Both the position numbers and the translations under genes were made by a program. This document shows positions 9,961 to 22,035 of a stretch of DNA of 64,000 bases, one piece after another (position 1 is the first letter of the stretch; the number at the start of each line of letters is the position of its first letter). This DNA comes from Tubulanus polymorphus. Taxonomy: Eukaryota; Nemertea; Palaeonemertea; Tubulaniformes; Tubulanidae. The notes under the pieces are model-generated. The model was not told the DNA's origin, made no database searches, and saw nothing but the letters and a program-made list of their open reading frames with translations. The stretch lies in the NCBI RefSeq assembly GCF_964204645.1, contig NC_134036.1, positions 2,172,001-2,236,000 on the forward strand, written 5' to 3'.

Positions 9961-12379
9961 ACCCACCAGACCGTAGAATATTCGGATTCGGTCTCAAAAT
10001 TTTTCACCCTCTAAGATTCATTGCCCTTTCAATTTTCTTATAGAATTTCCAATTTTTCCTATTTTATTTTCGTTTCAGTGTTATTCGGAAGTAGCTGCAG
10101 CTGATTATCTCGTTTTCTTCGTAGCTGCACCTGCGATCGGTTTCTACAGCAACAAGTAACTATTCGTATTGTTGCACATTTGGAAGAACATTTAAAACGA
10201 AGAAAATTCTAACGTTACTTCTTTCTCATAAATCTCCGCAAATATCTACTCTCATACCGATATATCAGATATACATACTAATACGGTCTGTTAATCCATG
10301 CGCTGATACTATAATCCAATAATCCGTGAAATGAGAAATTCAAAGATAATCCACACATATATTCACATTGATCACACGAGCTAAAATCCACGAGTAAAAT
10401 TACAGTCCGTTTCTAGATATCAGCAACAGTCTTTACGGTAACATCTAGATATTTGGAAAAAAAATGTGAGATTTTATTTCATCGAATAACGGCATATTTT
10501 AATTGTTTCCTAGCAACAAACATGTCGTCTGTTAAACCACTCTCGTCTGTTCTCTCTCTCTCTCTCTGATGACGACGTAATATCCGCAGACCGCGTTTTC
10601 GAGAACGATATTAAGGATGGCAATTTAACGATTGTAATAAAATTAATTTTTAAATCTTTTTTTTGAGAAAATATTTTGAAGAAATTCTTATGAATCACGA
10701 TTTATTTTTGCCTTGGAAAAATGTTTTCATCCGTGCAAAAAGGAAAATTAAATCGCCATTAGAAGAAATAAACCGAAAAATATTCGTTTTTTCAAATATG
10801 TTGAAACCGAATTATATTTTTTCCAATCATGAAAAAAAAGAAATTTCTTATGCCTACGATATATGTCATGAATAAAAGCAGAATATCAAAAGTTTTCGAA
10901 CCCGAATTATTTTCGTATTTTTCAACTACGAAATTTGTGATGAATAAAAACAGAAAATTCGAACGTTAAAAAAGAAATCATCGATAAAAAAAATGTTCCC
11001 TTTTCTAAAGGATAATTCCCATTTTTTTCGCTACAGAATCCGCTGTTTTTACGGTTGCGCTGAACACCGATACGTATTATGAGATTTCGCGGCCGCCGCC
11101 AACGAAATTCTCAGAAATTGAACAAACATCCGGTAATTCCAAAACAAAAGATTCGTAATAGTGTCGTCTGGCAGAACGCAGACGAGAGGAGAGAGACAGG
11201 CAGAGAGAGCGTGTCGGGAACAATTAGTATATGCCGGTATCGTCTGCGAAAATGAAGCCGATTCTAGTCCACGCGGTTATAAACACAATCCGCGTCTGAT
11301 GATATCTGTTTATCAGCAGACGATGTGTTGGAATACGAAACGTGTGCGGGCGTGTGCGTGAGTCGTGTGCGCGCGCGTCAAACGACAAACACGGACAGTG
11401 ACGATATCGAGGTCGAGGTCGTTGACTGGCGGTATGACGTGTGCGTCTCGTCAGTCAAACGTGTGCCGTCGTGTGCGCGACACCGTTCGCCGTATATTCA
11501 ATGTTATTCCGCGCACCGATAACTACACGAATGGTCCTTTTACTGCCACAAGTGGGTATCAGAAGTTTCTCTTCGTTTACCTCGCCCCCCTTGTCTATCA
11601 GGTCGCCTGTTATCTCCTCAAAGTCGTCATGAAATACATTCACACTTAAGATACGTACTAAATATTCCACGCTGAAATCCGTCTTTCGAATATGATATCC
11701 ATTTTTACTTGTTACAAAAACTGGCCCGTATAAAACCGTTCAAGTCAGAGCAGTCTTTCTTCCAAATCGTTACCGAACAACTCCTTATGAAAACAATTTG
11801 AATTGCATATCACGCTGAAGTCCGTTTTAAAAATATATCCAATAAAATCCATAAAAAGACGAATCGCCAATGTTTCAGATGAATCCGATTAACGTTTAAA
11901 CAAAAAGCGACACTCGTAAAAACAGATATAAGTCTAGAAGATTCGCAAGATGAATATAAGAGATAAATTCCACAATAAATCAGCGAAAGATGTCAAAGTT
12001 CTTGAGTAAAAGAGTAGATATTTCGAGCAAGGTTTCGGCTAAAAACTATTCAAGAACTTCATGATCTTTAGCTGAATCTATTGTAGAATTTCTCACTTTC
12101 ATTAAAAAGATATTTCGAACCGGAATATAACACTTTCGTGATATATCAGAACGATGCTAACTGCCTCGGTGACGTCGATACGACTGATTGGTTTGAATAG
12201 CTCTGACACCAGCGCGCTGTGGGTGGCGATGTATCCGGCGTGTTGTTGCGAACCACCACGAACCGCAGACGAATTCGGGTCGTTTACCAGAGGTGATAAA
12301 ATTTTACGACATGTCACTAGAACACACTGGTAAATATTGCGCTCATGCAAACATCCGAAGGAAACATATTTCAGCTAAT
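9961..12379. other. Non-coding stretch with CAGACGA cluster
   Basis: No credible gene. CT-rich tracts at 10550-10568, and seven CAGACGA/TCGTCTG words at 10525, 10543, 11164, 11179, 11240, 11317 and 12266. Short frames near 11.2-11.6 kb are overlapping shadows on both strands with no family signature. Confidence 0.45.
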
Positions 12380-12399
12380 TTGGTTTGATATATAGATCT

Positions 12400-12790
12400 C
12401 TTGTTATGGGAATTGCTAGGTCGATTTTCAAGTGTTTAAAGTACTCGGAACTTTATTGCCTAAATTATCTCTCTCAATAACTGAGGTTTTGTGGCTAAGT
12501 AAAAATTCCTATGTCCCCCACGTCTGGGTCGAATTTAGAAATTAAGGTCTTGACAAACTCAAGTATGTTTAGAAATTCTATCGTAAACATGAATTTGTGA
12601 CTAAAGTTTTCTCGTTACCGTAGGTCTTAAAAATTCCTCTGTCCCACGCCAGGATCGAATTCAGAGGCTAAGCTCTAAAACGAACTCAAGTGTGTTTAGA
12701 AATACTAACTCGCAAATACGAATTAGTTTTCTGGTGACTAAGGTTTTCTATTATAGAAATTCCTAAACGCCTAACAATTTGGATCCTATT
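12400..12790 (+). repeat. Degenerate ~130-bp tandem duplication
   Basis: Two diverged units start near 12500 and 12629, each with AAAAATTCCT, TGTCCC, GATCGAATT or GGTCGAATT, then CTCAAGT and GTTTAGAAAT. Partial copies flank them on both sides. Confidence 0.65.
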
Positions 12791-13690
12791 TCAAAGTGTT
12801 TGTTTTGAGTAAGAGGTTTAGATTTTTACAATCCTGACTGTTTGAAATAAAAACGCAATAAACTTTATATGGACTAGAATAGTATTGAGTACAAAGTCTT
12901 CTTGACGGAAGAACCATTTCTACCTTCCTCACCCATATATTTTAAAACAAGACGTTTTGTAAAATATATCAATTTTTCGACTTCTCCAGGTTTTCTATAT
13001 AACACGATATTGTGAAGAATCCTTGTAAATTTCTTTATCATAATAAAGTAACTTCGAAATACACAATTCATTTCCAAAAGCGCTTGGCAATTCCAGAGTA
13101 CTCATTGGGATTACAAAAAAACAAAAAATATTCTCAAAAACAGATACTCCTACAAGCTTTGACTAGATATGTTCCATTGCCAAATCAAAAAATATTTTCT
13201 CACTATCATTCGGCCATTATTGAGCGGTTTCTGACCCCAATAACTATCGCAAATTGCTAAAATTGCGCATTCGTAAAGCAAATTGTTATTTTGTGCAGAA
13301 ATGTATTTGTCAGTCGTGTTTGTGTACAGTAATTAGTCATACGTCATCACTGTTTTTGTTTACGGCGTGCTGTCGCTCAAACTGCCCGCTCACTATCTGT
13401 CACATGACCAGTGGTGATACCCTCGACCGACCGGCGAGAGATGTCGTCTGTCCTCGCCATGTCGTCTGTCCGCGTTAACGGAAAAGTTTAAACTCTTCCA
13501 TCATAACTATAAAACCATTGCTACAAATCCCAACAATAAATCACAATGCCAACAGAGATATAGGGAAAATCGCAAGAGTGTGGAAATGATTGTGACCAAT
13601 GAGTTAAAAATGTGTTTATCCTAAAAGATGGATGGATTATCAGCGCCACTGATCGCAGGGGGAGGGACTGCCTCTCGAAATCGTAGGGAA
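12791..13690. other. Non-coding stretch, nothing recognised
   Basis: AT-rich. Two TCGTCTG words lie 18 bp apart at 13444 and 13462, in a local duplication of CATGTCGTCTGTCC-like sequence. No gene supported. Confidence 0.45.
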
Positions 13691-13696
13691 TTTAAC

Positions 13697-14060
13697 TGAA
13701 TCGTCGAATCATTAGCGATTAATCATAATCTTACTGAATAGTTGAAGTTATCGAGAATGAGAAGGTCGTCATTAGTAACTAATCATAATTTTACTGAATC
13801 GTTGAAGTTATTGAGAATGAGAAGTTCGTCATTAGTAACTAATCATAATTTTACTGAATCGTTGAAGTTATTGAGAATGAGAAGGTCGTCATAAGTAACT
13901 AATCATAATTTTACTGAATCGTTAAAGTTATCGAGAATGAGAAGGTCGTCATTAGTAACTAATCATAATTTTACTGAATCGTTGAAGTTATCGAGAATGA
14001 GAAGTTCGTCATTAGTAAATAATCATAATTTTACTGAATCGTTGAAGTTTTCGAGAATGT
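13697..14060 (+). repeat. 60-bp satellite, about 6 copies
   Basis: Units of exactly 60 bp with GTTGAAGTTATCGAGAATGA, then GTCGTCATTAGTAACTAATC and ATAATTTTACTGAATC. The same satellite is at 21350-21590 (inverted), 35862-36275 (inverted) and 57110-57237. Because the period is a multiple of three, one frame stays open through the array; it is not evidence of a gene. Confidence 0.95.
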
Positions 14061-14370
14061 CATATCCTATTTCGCTGAAACTGGAACATAATACGAATCC
14101 ATGTCCAAATAACAAATAGCAACTCCATAATCGAGTACACATCACTGATGTATGATCATTGCCAGTTGGCGATAAGCGTGAAATATCAATTCTCACTAGA
14201 TAGATATATCATGTATCCAATTCGATAATATCATAATTATCAACAGGAGGATAAAATGAAATATCATAATCGCGAAATTGATAATTGCCATCAGACTGCT
14301 GTCAGGGTTACTCGTACTCAATTATATCAAATATCGAAAACTGCATTTCTGTAATCTCTGTATATATGGT
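14061..14370. other. Non-coding spacer between two satellites
   Basis: AT-rich, with repeated AATATCA/ATATCATAA words and one GATATATC at 14203. Nothing else seen. Confidence 0.5.
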
Positions 14371-14371
14371 G

Positions 14372-14912
14372 CATGGACAATCTAACAACTTAATACCAGT
14401 CTAAGCTCATTTTGGATCTATAACCAATCTAACAATTCAAGACCAGTCTAAGCTCATACTGGTTCTATCGCCAATCTCACAACTTAAGACCAGTCTAAAC
14501 TCATTTTGGTTCTATAACCAATCTAACAATTCAAGACCAGTCTAAGCTCATACTGGTTCTATAACCAATCTCACAACTTAAGACCAGTCTAAACTCATTT
14601 TGGTTCTATAACCAATACAACAACTTAAGACCAGTCTAAGTTCTTTCTGGTTCTATAAATAATCTAACAACTTAAGACCAGTCTAAGCTCATTTTGGTTC
14701 TATAACCAATCTAACAATATAAGACAAGTCTAAATTCATTTTGGTTCTATAACCAATCTCACAACTTAGGACCAGTCTAAGCGCATTTTGGTTCTATAAC
14801 CAATCTAACAACTTGAGACCAGTCTAAGCTCATTTTGGTTCTATCGCCAATCTCACAACTTAAGACCAGTCTAAGCTCATTTTAGTTCTATAACCAATCT
14901 AACAACTTAACA
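14372..14912 (+). repeat. 47-bp satellite, about 11 copies
   Basis: Units of 47 bp: AATCTAACAACTTAAGACC, AGTCTAAGCTCATTTTGG, TTCTATAACC. The same unit appears inverted at 42950-43240 and as a single-copy core inside the foldback elements at 46354-46636. Confidence 0.95.
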
Positions 14913-15419
14913 TGTTATATAAATCGTAATTTATCATAACTTTGCGGAGGGGGGGGGGGTGTCCAATAACATATTGAAAATCGATAAGAAACATCGCCGA
15001 TTGGAAAATTGTTATTAGAAAATTGTCTCCAAGAAACTGTTGGGGGCCGAAATAATTTCTTGCGGGGCAGTTCAGTGTAATAGGTTCAAGCTAGTACTAG
15101 TGGGGAAATCAACGGGTGGTTGCTAATAGTTACTCGTCTGCCCCGCGCAACAATTATCAGGGAAATATTGTTCATTTATATAAAGTGTTCATTAAACTGC
15201 ATCGGATCAAATATCATATTTCTGATATATCGGTTTGATATATCGGTTTTGAGATAGCGGTTGTTGTTGTTGTTGAGATGTTATAGTCTTATCATATTGC
15301 AATTAATATCTGCTGATGGAGTCGAGTTTGACTAGGAGTATTGTGTTACCAGCGCGTCGAGTGTGTGTCAGTCTAATCTAAACTGAAATAACCTTTCCAT
15401 TCCATGTCACCAGTAATAT
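14913..15419. other. Non-coding stretch, nothing recognised
   Basis: A poly-G run near 14950-14960 and two GATATATC palindromes 13 bp apart (15224, 15237), followed by a short GTT microsatellite near 15260. No gene supported. Confidence 0.5.
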
Positions 15420-15790
15420 ACCGGGGAGGGTGAGAGGGGAGAATAAGATTGGAAGGAGAGGTGTATGTGGTCAGAAGAGAGAGGGAAGGGAGAGTGACAG
15501 GGGAAGGGAGAATGGAAGGAGAAGTGTATGTGAAGAGAAGAGAGGGAGGAGGGAGAGAGAGAGAGGGAGATAGGGGGAGAGAGAGAGAGGGAGATAGGGA
15601 GAGAGGGCGAGGGAGAGAGAGAGGGAGATAGGGGGAGAGAGAGAGAGGGAGATAGGGAGAGAGGGCGAGGGAGAGAGAGAGGGAGATAGGGGGAGAGAGA
15701 GAGAGGGAGATAGGGAGAGAGGGCGAGGGAGAGAGAGAGGGAGATAGGGGAGAGGGCGAGGGAGAGGGAGATAGGGAGAGGGCGAGAGGA
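15420..15790 (+). repeat. Polypurine (GA-rich) minisatellite
   Basis: Nested repeat of GAGAGGGAGATAGGG and GAGAGGGCGAGGGA phrases, purine on the plus strand. The long Ser/Pro/Leu open frame on the other strand (15407-15979) results from this composition. Confidence 0.9.
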
Positions 15791-15959
15791 ATAGGAAGAG
15801 TGAAATGGTGAAGTTGGAGAGAAGGGATGGGGGGAGGTCGAGGGGAGTGGAGCGAGGGGGAGTGAGGGGCGTAGAATGAGATAAGGGCGATGAGTTGTTA
15901 CGATGAGAATAGGGAGGTTAGAGGAAGATTGAGGTTGACAGAGAGGTAAATAGAGACAG

Positions 15960-16435
15960 AGAGAGAGTGAATGATACACATAATATCTAAAACGAGCTGG
16001 TAAAATATCAATATTTCACAATAGAGTTGCTCGAACTATATTCAAATGCCTGATAATTCAAGTAGGTTACGAAGAGCCCTCGACATCTACTTCAACCCAA
16101 CAGCCGTATCCACTACCCGATACTCCACACACTCAATTGTGACGGTTCATATTGGTAGTTAGTAGAATTTCCGATAAAAACAATCAATATAAACTATCAT
16201 TATTGCATACGATGACTTTTTCAATTAGCGACAGTTGGAAACTCGTCTGCGGTACTTTTGCTCGAGTACCCTACAATCGTTACAATACAAATCGCAACAA
16301 CAATGCGCTTTCTCCGACAGATATCCGTTTTTTTTGCGAATCAAAAAATCCGACTACATTTTTTTTACGATATCGATGTTTTTAGCAGCAGAGTTCTGAC
16401 GGTAGATAATGTGGTGATTCCTGAAAACACGGTTG
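15960..16435. other. Non-coding stretch, nothing recognised
   Basis: AT-rich with one TCGTCTGC at 16243. Open frames here are short and overlapping. Confidence 0.45.
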
Positions 16436-16439
16436 CCTT

Positions 16440-16795
16440 CAGATATCCCCCTATGACATCATCAAAATGATGTGGGGAAAAGTCACTTCTCGAAAAGATG
16501 CCTTCACAAATTCCCCTATGAAGTGAATTCTCTTTTGATTTTTGACGAAAAAAAAAAAACACTTACATTTGAATTTAATTGATGTGGTGACACTTCCAGA
16601 AAAGATGGCTGCCTCCATGAAAATCCCATGGCAAAATGGCTGCCTTCGAAATTTTCTTTAAGACATCAACAAAATTGCCAAAGAAAATGGACATGCGATA
16701 GAGGAGGGGTTTATCGAATCAGCCATATTTTACTAGTGGGTCTACATCGCCATATAAAATCACAATGACGTCATAGGGGATTTAGATAGGCAGCG
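16440..16795 (-). repeat. Dispersed TGATGTCA-core repeat, several degenerate units
   Basis: Contains CCCCTATGACATCATCAAAA at about 16448, then CTTCTCGAAAAGATG, CCAGAAAAGATGGCTGCC and AATGACGTCATAGGGG near 16765. The units match the family at 54035-54430. Confidence 0.6.
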
Positions 16796-18060
16796 AGGAT
16801 CCTTATTCACCAGAAACGATGTTATTGAAGAACTGGCATTAACAGCGAAATACCGACCGAAGAGGTAGGAACCGAGGAACGAATCTCCGAAATCGATTCG
16901 ATAAAAAGCCCCCGGTATTTAGACAAGCGACCGCGGCTGATTTCTAGGGGATATGAAATCGTCTGCCATTGCTATTTGTCAGCCGGTAAAAACCGTGGGA
17001 TCGATACAGAAAACACGACGCAAAGGATTGGACGGAATCGAACCGGAGGTCTTCCGCGATTCTGAATCAACACAGGCGATAACACCGGGCTTTAGATTGC
17101 GTAGATATATCGGCGAGTTGTCAAGGTAATTTAGTCGGTCGTCCGAAATAATATTTACGTAGATTCCAAAGGAAATAGTAGTGAACGTAAGAAATAAAGA
17201 CTCATGTCGTGAATCTTATCCGACATAAGTTTTTTTGACTTAACACTCACCACGAAAGCACCGACGTTTACGATTCGGCTCAAATAAGTTATTTTGAAAA
17301 TCTCACTAAACCTTGGACTGTTTCAATAAAGCCTGACTTACACCCTAATAAGTGCTGAATTAACTGTGGAACATGTAGTCGAAGTTGATAATAAGCGAAA
17401 CTGTTGTCCTTTGAATTTGAAATTTCCAAACACCGAGTACAACAATACGGACCAGTACTTGTTCCGTTGCCGAGTGACCACCACTCCTAGCTTTCACAAT
17501 TTTATCGACATTCAGAATCAGCCGAACTCGTTTCGTCTGTTTACTGAACCGACCAATCTGCCCAGGTAAAACTATCCGGAACAGACGGCTAGATCGATAG
17601 AACCCGACAGGACGAAAGTAACTTGAACTGGAAGTGTTCTGTCGTCTGCCAGGGTCGGAGAGAGAGGTGAGAGGCGGGAGAAGAATGGCTGAAATGACAA
17701 GTTACTGGTCGTGAATAATCCTCAAGAATGTCTCAACCAGGAACGAATCTCTTGACCGCAGTAGCTCAGTAAGTATTCATTGTCAATAACAGAGGTTCAG
17801 CCGTACCAATAACAGCCCTCCGACTTACTTAAACTAGGGTTCCCACTTCATGAAATCTATCAACAATCGAGTTTAGGCCGCTTGAGCTTAGTTCTTCATT
17901 AAAACTTAAAACTTACAAATTTAGCATTGAGTTCTCGCGCTTAGGAGTTCATCAGAAAAGCTGCATGCATATCGTCTGCTCCATCCACTTGATTTACGTT
18001 TAACTTACTAGGGTTCGGCCTTTTCGTAGCCACCGAATGCTAATAATTTCCGAGACAGTT
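16796..18060. other. Non-coding stretch with a tRNA-like remnant
   Basis: Near 17030-17100 the minus strand carries GGTTCGATTCC (B-box-like) in a tRNA-like setting, too degenerate to call a tRNA. TCGTCTGC words lie at 16959, 17642 and 17972. No gene supported. Confidence 0.4.
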
Positions 18061-18127
18061 TTATTTTCCCGATTCTGTGCTCATTTTTAACCCAACCATC
18101 GACGCTTTATTAGTACAGATAGTGAAG

Positions 18128-18349
18128 ATGTTGCGCTCGTTGTCGACAGCGAAGAAGATGAGATTAATAGGACAGAATGAAGTGGAAATGCTAGAATTTA
18201 TGGAATCTTGTAACCGATATAAGAAGTGCGCCGAAAACAGTCACGATCTGTTTTTTGTCGGTTGTGAATTAAAGACTCGTGAGCGTGTTGTACAAGTTGT
18301 TGCGTCATGCGGCTATTCGACATTCGACAATCGATTCTCGTCTCCTTGA
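18128..18349 (+). CDS. Possible small ORF or exon, unassigned
   Basis: ATG frame of 73 residues with mixed composition, rich in Glu, Lys and Cys, including Cys-Asn-Arg-Tyr-Lys-Lys-Cys around residues 29-35. An AG at 18117-18118 (TTAGTACAG) could be a splice acceptor in front of it, but the pyrimidine tract is weak. No AATAAA follows closely. No family recognised; chance remains likely. Confidence 0.15.
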   Translation: MLRSLSTAKKMRLIGQNEVEMLEFMESCNRYKKCAENSHDLFFVGCELKTRERVVQVVASCGYSTFDNRFSSP

Positions 18350-18359
18350 AAATGGTAAA

Positions 18360-18786
18360 ATGAGCAGAAATGGGAGATGCGGATATAGAGGAGAGAGGAG
18401 CGATGTTAGAGGGAGAGAGGAGGTAGCAGAGGTAGGGATGGCAGGGAAATGCTGAGAGGTAATGCCACTGGTCAAGAGGAGGAAACCTTTACGAAGAGGT
18501 TCGAAGAAATAGAAGGCAGGGTTTGGCCATAAAGTGCGGTGGAGTGATAATAGAGAGTTGGAGGTTGGGCCAAGGGCAAATCCATCATTTTAAGACTCAA
18601 TTCTAACGTCACTACAACTAAAATCACTCATTATATCCCTCGTTCATTTGGGAATTGGATGGTGAAGCGTAAGATGGAAGTGTGAGGAGGTGACGCGAGA
18701 GAGACATAAGTGAAGGCAGGGTTGGGCCAAAAGAAGAACCCCATATGACTCATTACAAGGCTAAATGTGGGCGAGGTGAGTTAAAT
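18360..18786 (+). repeat. Purine-rich low-complexity stretch
   Basis: Many GAGAGGAG, GGTAGC and AAGGCAGGGTTGGCC-like phrases; the GAAGGCAGGGTT(T/G)GGCC phrase occurs twice (about 18510 and 18713). No gene seen. Confidence 0.5.
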
Positions 18787-18824
18787 CTACGAGCAATTAT
18801 CTAAGTTTAGATAATTGCTCGTAG
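18787..18824. repeat. Perfect 18-bp inverted repeat
   Basis: CTACGAGCAATTATCTAA, a 2-base GT spacer, then its exact reverse complement. A near-perfect cruciform, and strikingly exact in a region of decayed repeats. Confidence 0.9.
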
Positions 18825-18829
18825 GTTAG

Positions 18830-19165
18830 ATGGAAGAAGGGAGAGTCATGAAAGGGAAGGGGAGAGGGAGGCGAGATGTAATAGACTAGTTAGATAGAGG
18901 GTAGATGGGAGAGTCATGAAAGGGAAGGGGAGAGGAGGAAGGCGAGATGTAATAGACAAGTTAGATAGAGGGTGGATGGGAGAGTTATGCAAGGGAAGGG
19001 GAGAGGGAGGCGAGATATAATAGACTAGTTAGATAGAGGGTAGATGGGAGAGTCATGAAAGGGAAGGGGAGAGGGAGGCGAGATGTAATAGACAAAAGGA
19101 GAGGGGGTGATGTGTTAGAGGGTGAAAGGGGAGAGGGAGTGGGGGAGTGGACAGATAAAAGGGTA
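18830..19165 (+). repeat. ~68-bp purine-rich minisatellite, about 4 copies
   Basis: Units with GGGAGAGTCATGAAAGGGAA, GGGGAGAGGGAGGCGAGATG and TAATAGACTAGTTAGATAGA. The last unit grades into plain GA-rich sequence. Confidence 0.85.
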
Positions 19166-19560
19166 GTGATATTGGATTACAAGTACCCAACGGCTACTGA
19201 TATCGTTGACCCGTTTCATGAAGTTGTTGTGGAAACCACTTAATGTAATATCATCGCAGACGATTCCGGTTATTTTATCGGGTCAAGTATAAATCAGATT
19301 CGACAGAAGAAGTAGCTGTCAGTATCGTGTGCGCACGCGCAGCCAATTCAGGACCGTCGAGACTTCACCGCAAAATAATTCTGGTACGATCACCAAGCTG
19401 AAGTTCGCTTGAATTGAGGAAAAAAATTATTTTCTCAGCGAAACAAGGATGTTGTTGCAATATTTGTTGATGGAGAAGGAAGGGATATGCGAGATGTTTC
19501 TAAATGTGAGAGTTAGGTCGTAAGTGTCAGTGTTGGAGCTAAGGAGCCGCAAAGCGCAGA
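19166..19560. other. Non-coding spacer
   Basis: One GCAGACGA at 19256. Nothing else recognised. Confidence 0.45.
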
Positions 19561-19569
19561 AACAGAATA

Positions 19570-20010
19570 TGTCGGGCCAGTGTAATGGGGACTGCATGGA
19601 AAGGGGAAGGATATTTGAGATGTTTTTAAGTGTTGGACCAGTGTATGGGGACTGCATTGAAATGGGAGGATATTTGAGATGTTTTTAAGTGTTGGGCCAG
19701 TGTATGGGGACTGCATTGAAAGGGGATGGATATTTGAGATGTTTTTAAGTGTTGGACCAGTGTATGGGGACTGCATTGAAAGGGGAGGATATTTGAGATG
19801 TTTTTAAGTGTTGGACCAGTGTATGGGGACTGCATTGAAAGGGGAGGATATTTGAGATGTTTTTAAGTGTTGGACCAGTCTATGGGGACTGCATTGAAAG
19901 GGGAGGATATTTGAGATGTTTTTAAGTGTTGGACCAGTCTATGGGGACTGCATTGAAAGGGGAAGGATATTTGAGATGTTTCTAAAAGTTGGGCCAGTGT
20001 ATGGGGAAAC
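19570..20010 (+). repeat. ~59-bp minisatellite, about 7-8 copies
   Basis: Units with GATATTTGAGATGTTTTTAA, GTGTTGGACCAGTGTATGGG and GACTGCATTGAAAGGGGA. The open frames found on both strands across it are periodicity artefacts. Confidence 0.95.
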
Positions 20011-20139
20011 TAAGATTCTATACGACTACCGCGAAATAGATCGTCGGGTCGCAAACTCGAAGTGTGCTTCTGGTAGAAAGACCAAAGAGGTAATGAGCTC
20101 ATGTCGTAAGCAATGCTGGGCCACTGCATAGACCCATGA

Positions 20140-20199
20140 TTTTCCCTTACATTGGCCATGGACCCACGGCCAAGAGTCGAAGGCCAATGTAAGGGAAAA
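20140..20199. repeat. Perfect 18-bp inverted repeat with 24-base loop
   Basis: TTTTCCCTTACATTGGCC at 20140-20157 pairs exactly with GGCCAATGTAAGGGAAAA at 20182-20199. Could be a small foldback element or a structured RNA. Confidence 0.85.
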
Positions 20200-20319
20200 C
20201 CAAGATACTATTTGGGAGCGAGGAAAGAAGTTCTGAGAATCTATGGAATATAAGCTCGGATTTGAGGTTAGAAATGTAGGCGAAGAATTAGGGAGCGAAG
20301 TTGCTGGGTCGAATGAGGG

Positions 20320-20745
20320 AGAGAAAGGTTAATTGAGGATTCTAAAAGCAGTCTTGCTTTTTGAGTTAGCAGGAAGCGAGTTGGACCAGTGGAGGAGAGT
20401 AAGATAAGGGATTGAAGATTCTGATTCAGTCTAGTTTTTTTTTTGGTTAGTAAGGTTTGACCAGGCGGGTAGAATATAAGGTAAGGGGTTGAAGATTCTG
20501 AAACACGAATGACGGAGAATGAGGTGAATTAAGGTATTGAGGATTCTGACGCAGTCTTGCTTTTCTCGTTAGTAAGTAGGAAGCGAATTGGACCAGTGGA
20601 GGATAAGGAATATTGAAGATTCTGACTCAGTCTAGTTTTTTTTTTAGTAAGGTTGGACCAGTGGGGAGAGTAGGGTAAGGAATATTGACGATTCTCCATC
20701 AGTCTCGGTTTCTCTTTCAAGACGATGGTCTGGACGCTATCAGAC
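20320..20745 (+). repeat. Degenerate ~120-bp repeat, about 4 units
   Basis: Units of TTGAAGATTCTGA, CAGTCT(A/T)G(T/C)TTTT, GTTAGTAAG and TTGGACCAGTGG. The TTGGACCAGTG phrase is shared with the preceding 59-bp array. Confidence 0.7.
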
Positions 20746-21345
20746 ATGATATAACTCGAATATTTCTCCCGGCGCCTACAGGCATCAAAAGGTAATAATC
20801 CAAGTCAATTGGTCAAACTGGTCAACTTGTGCATATTTACTCTAACGGAAGAATTGATAAACCCACGGGGGAAGATAAGAGACCCACTTCGGCATACGTA
20901 CTTCAAAACGATATAGAGAACGTCCTCCTCACATCATTGTTCTTATCACTAACTTATCAGCATCGAGGTAAGAGTACTGGTAAACAAATAGCTGACGACA
21001 ACGTATTTACCTTCTGCGCGCCCGATATCGATATTGAATTGACATCTACATATATATGCATACATATATATTCGTAGCGGACACAGAAAATGCCGACCGA
21101 CACGTATCGTGGATAATGAAATCACAAACGCAGTAATAACAGGGCTGTCCAATAACGGATACAAGAGATTGTTGTGACTAGCAGACGAGATCGGAATAAC
21201 GAATTCATGAGCTGTTAAAGTAGCTCTTTCTCGGCGGATTGTGATATATCTTGATATATAATTCCCACTAGTGAGATTTGATATTTTATATCGAACCGTC
21301 AACCGCCCTTGATGACGTATTTGCTACTACAAAGATGATAAGTTA
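20746..21345. other. Non-coding stretch, nothing recognised
   Basis: Contains a small (TA)-rich stretch near 21050-21075, GCAGACGA at 21181 and GATATATC at 21243. No gene supported. Confidence 0.45.
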
Positions 21346-21349
21346 CTTA

Positions 21350-21592
21350 AGATGACCTTCTCATTCTTGATAACTTCAACGATTCAGTAAAATTATGATT
21401 AGTTACTAATGTCGACCTTCTCATTCTCAAAAAGTTCAATAATTCAGTAAAATTATGATTAGTTACTAATGATGACCTGCTCATTCTCAATAACTTCAAC
21501 GATTCAGTACAATTATGATAAGTTACTAATGATGACCTGCTCATTCTCAATAACTTCAACTATTCAGTAAAATTATGATAATAAACTAGGAT
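21350..21592 (-). repeat. 60-bp satellite, 4 copies, inverted
   Basis: Same 60-bp unit as at 13697-14060 but in the opposite orientation: TTCTCATTCTCAATAACTTC, AACGATTCAGTAAAATTATG, ATTAGTTACTAATGATGACC. Confidence 0.9.
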
Positions 21593-21846
21593 TGGCCAGA
21601 TATCTAAGATTTAACGAGATTGTTCAATAACAAAGCAAATATTTGCAGTAATTTTGCAATTTCCGGAAATAACGTCTGAATCAAAACATTTCGAGTATAA
21701 ATTATCTACTCAAAGCTGCCATGTATATTTGTTCTAAAAACCTTTTTTTTTTATTCAGGGAAATAATATTTACTCAACATCAATTTATGGTGGACACAGA
21801 TTTGTTTTGTTTTAGAGGATTCTAATTTAAAAAATATAAAATGTAA

Positions 21847-22035
21847 GGCTAAAAAAATTCATCTTCTTTCTCCTAATCGGCCGGGTCATTTTCGTAAAAT
21901 GCAGTAAAATTTGTAATCAGTCCATTACTAAATATATTCATTTGTTGGTAGATTGATCGTGATTTCTTTTTTTTATAAATAGAGAGTTATGTACATTGTA
22001 AATTGCGGAGAATCAAGGTATCAATTATTTAAGCC
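21847..22035. mobile_element. ~200-bp MITE-like element, degenerate copy
   Basis: Shares TTTCTCCTAATCGGCCGGGT, GTAATCAGT(T/C)CATT and AAGGTATCAATT...AGCCTAA with the copies at 26921-27138 and 63281-63493. The right end is kept (CAAGGTATCAATTATTTAAG); the left terminal repeat is eroded to CTAAAAAAATTCAT. Too short to encode a transposase. Confidence 0.7.

Noticed and set aside
14372-14912. CRISPR-like regular repeats
   Set aside because: Contiguous 47-bp monomers with no unique spacers, in a eukaryotic genome; a minisatellite. The same holds for the other arrays.
15407-15979. 190-codon Ser/Leu/Pro ORF on the minus strand
   Set aside because: Complement of a polypurine minisatellite; compositional artefact. 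The ORF at 25795-26403 is the same case.
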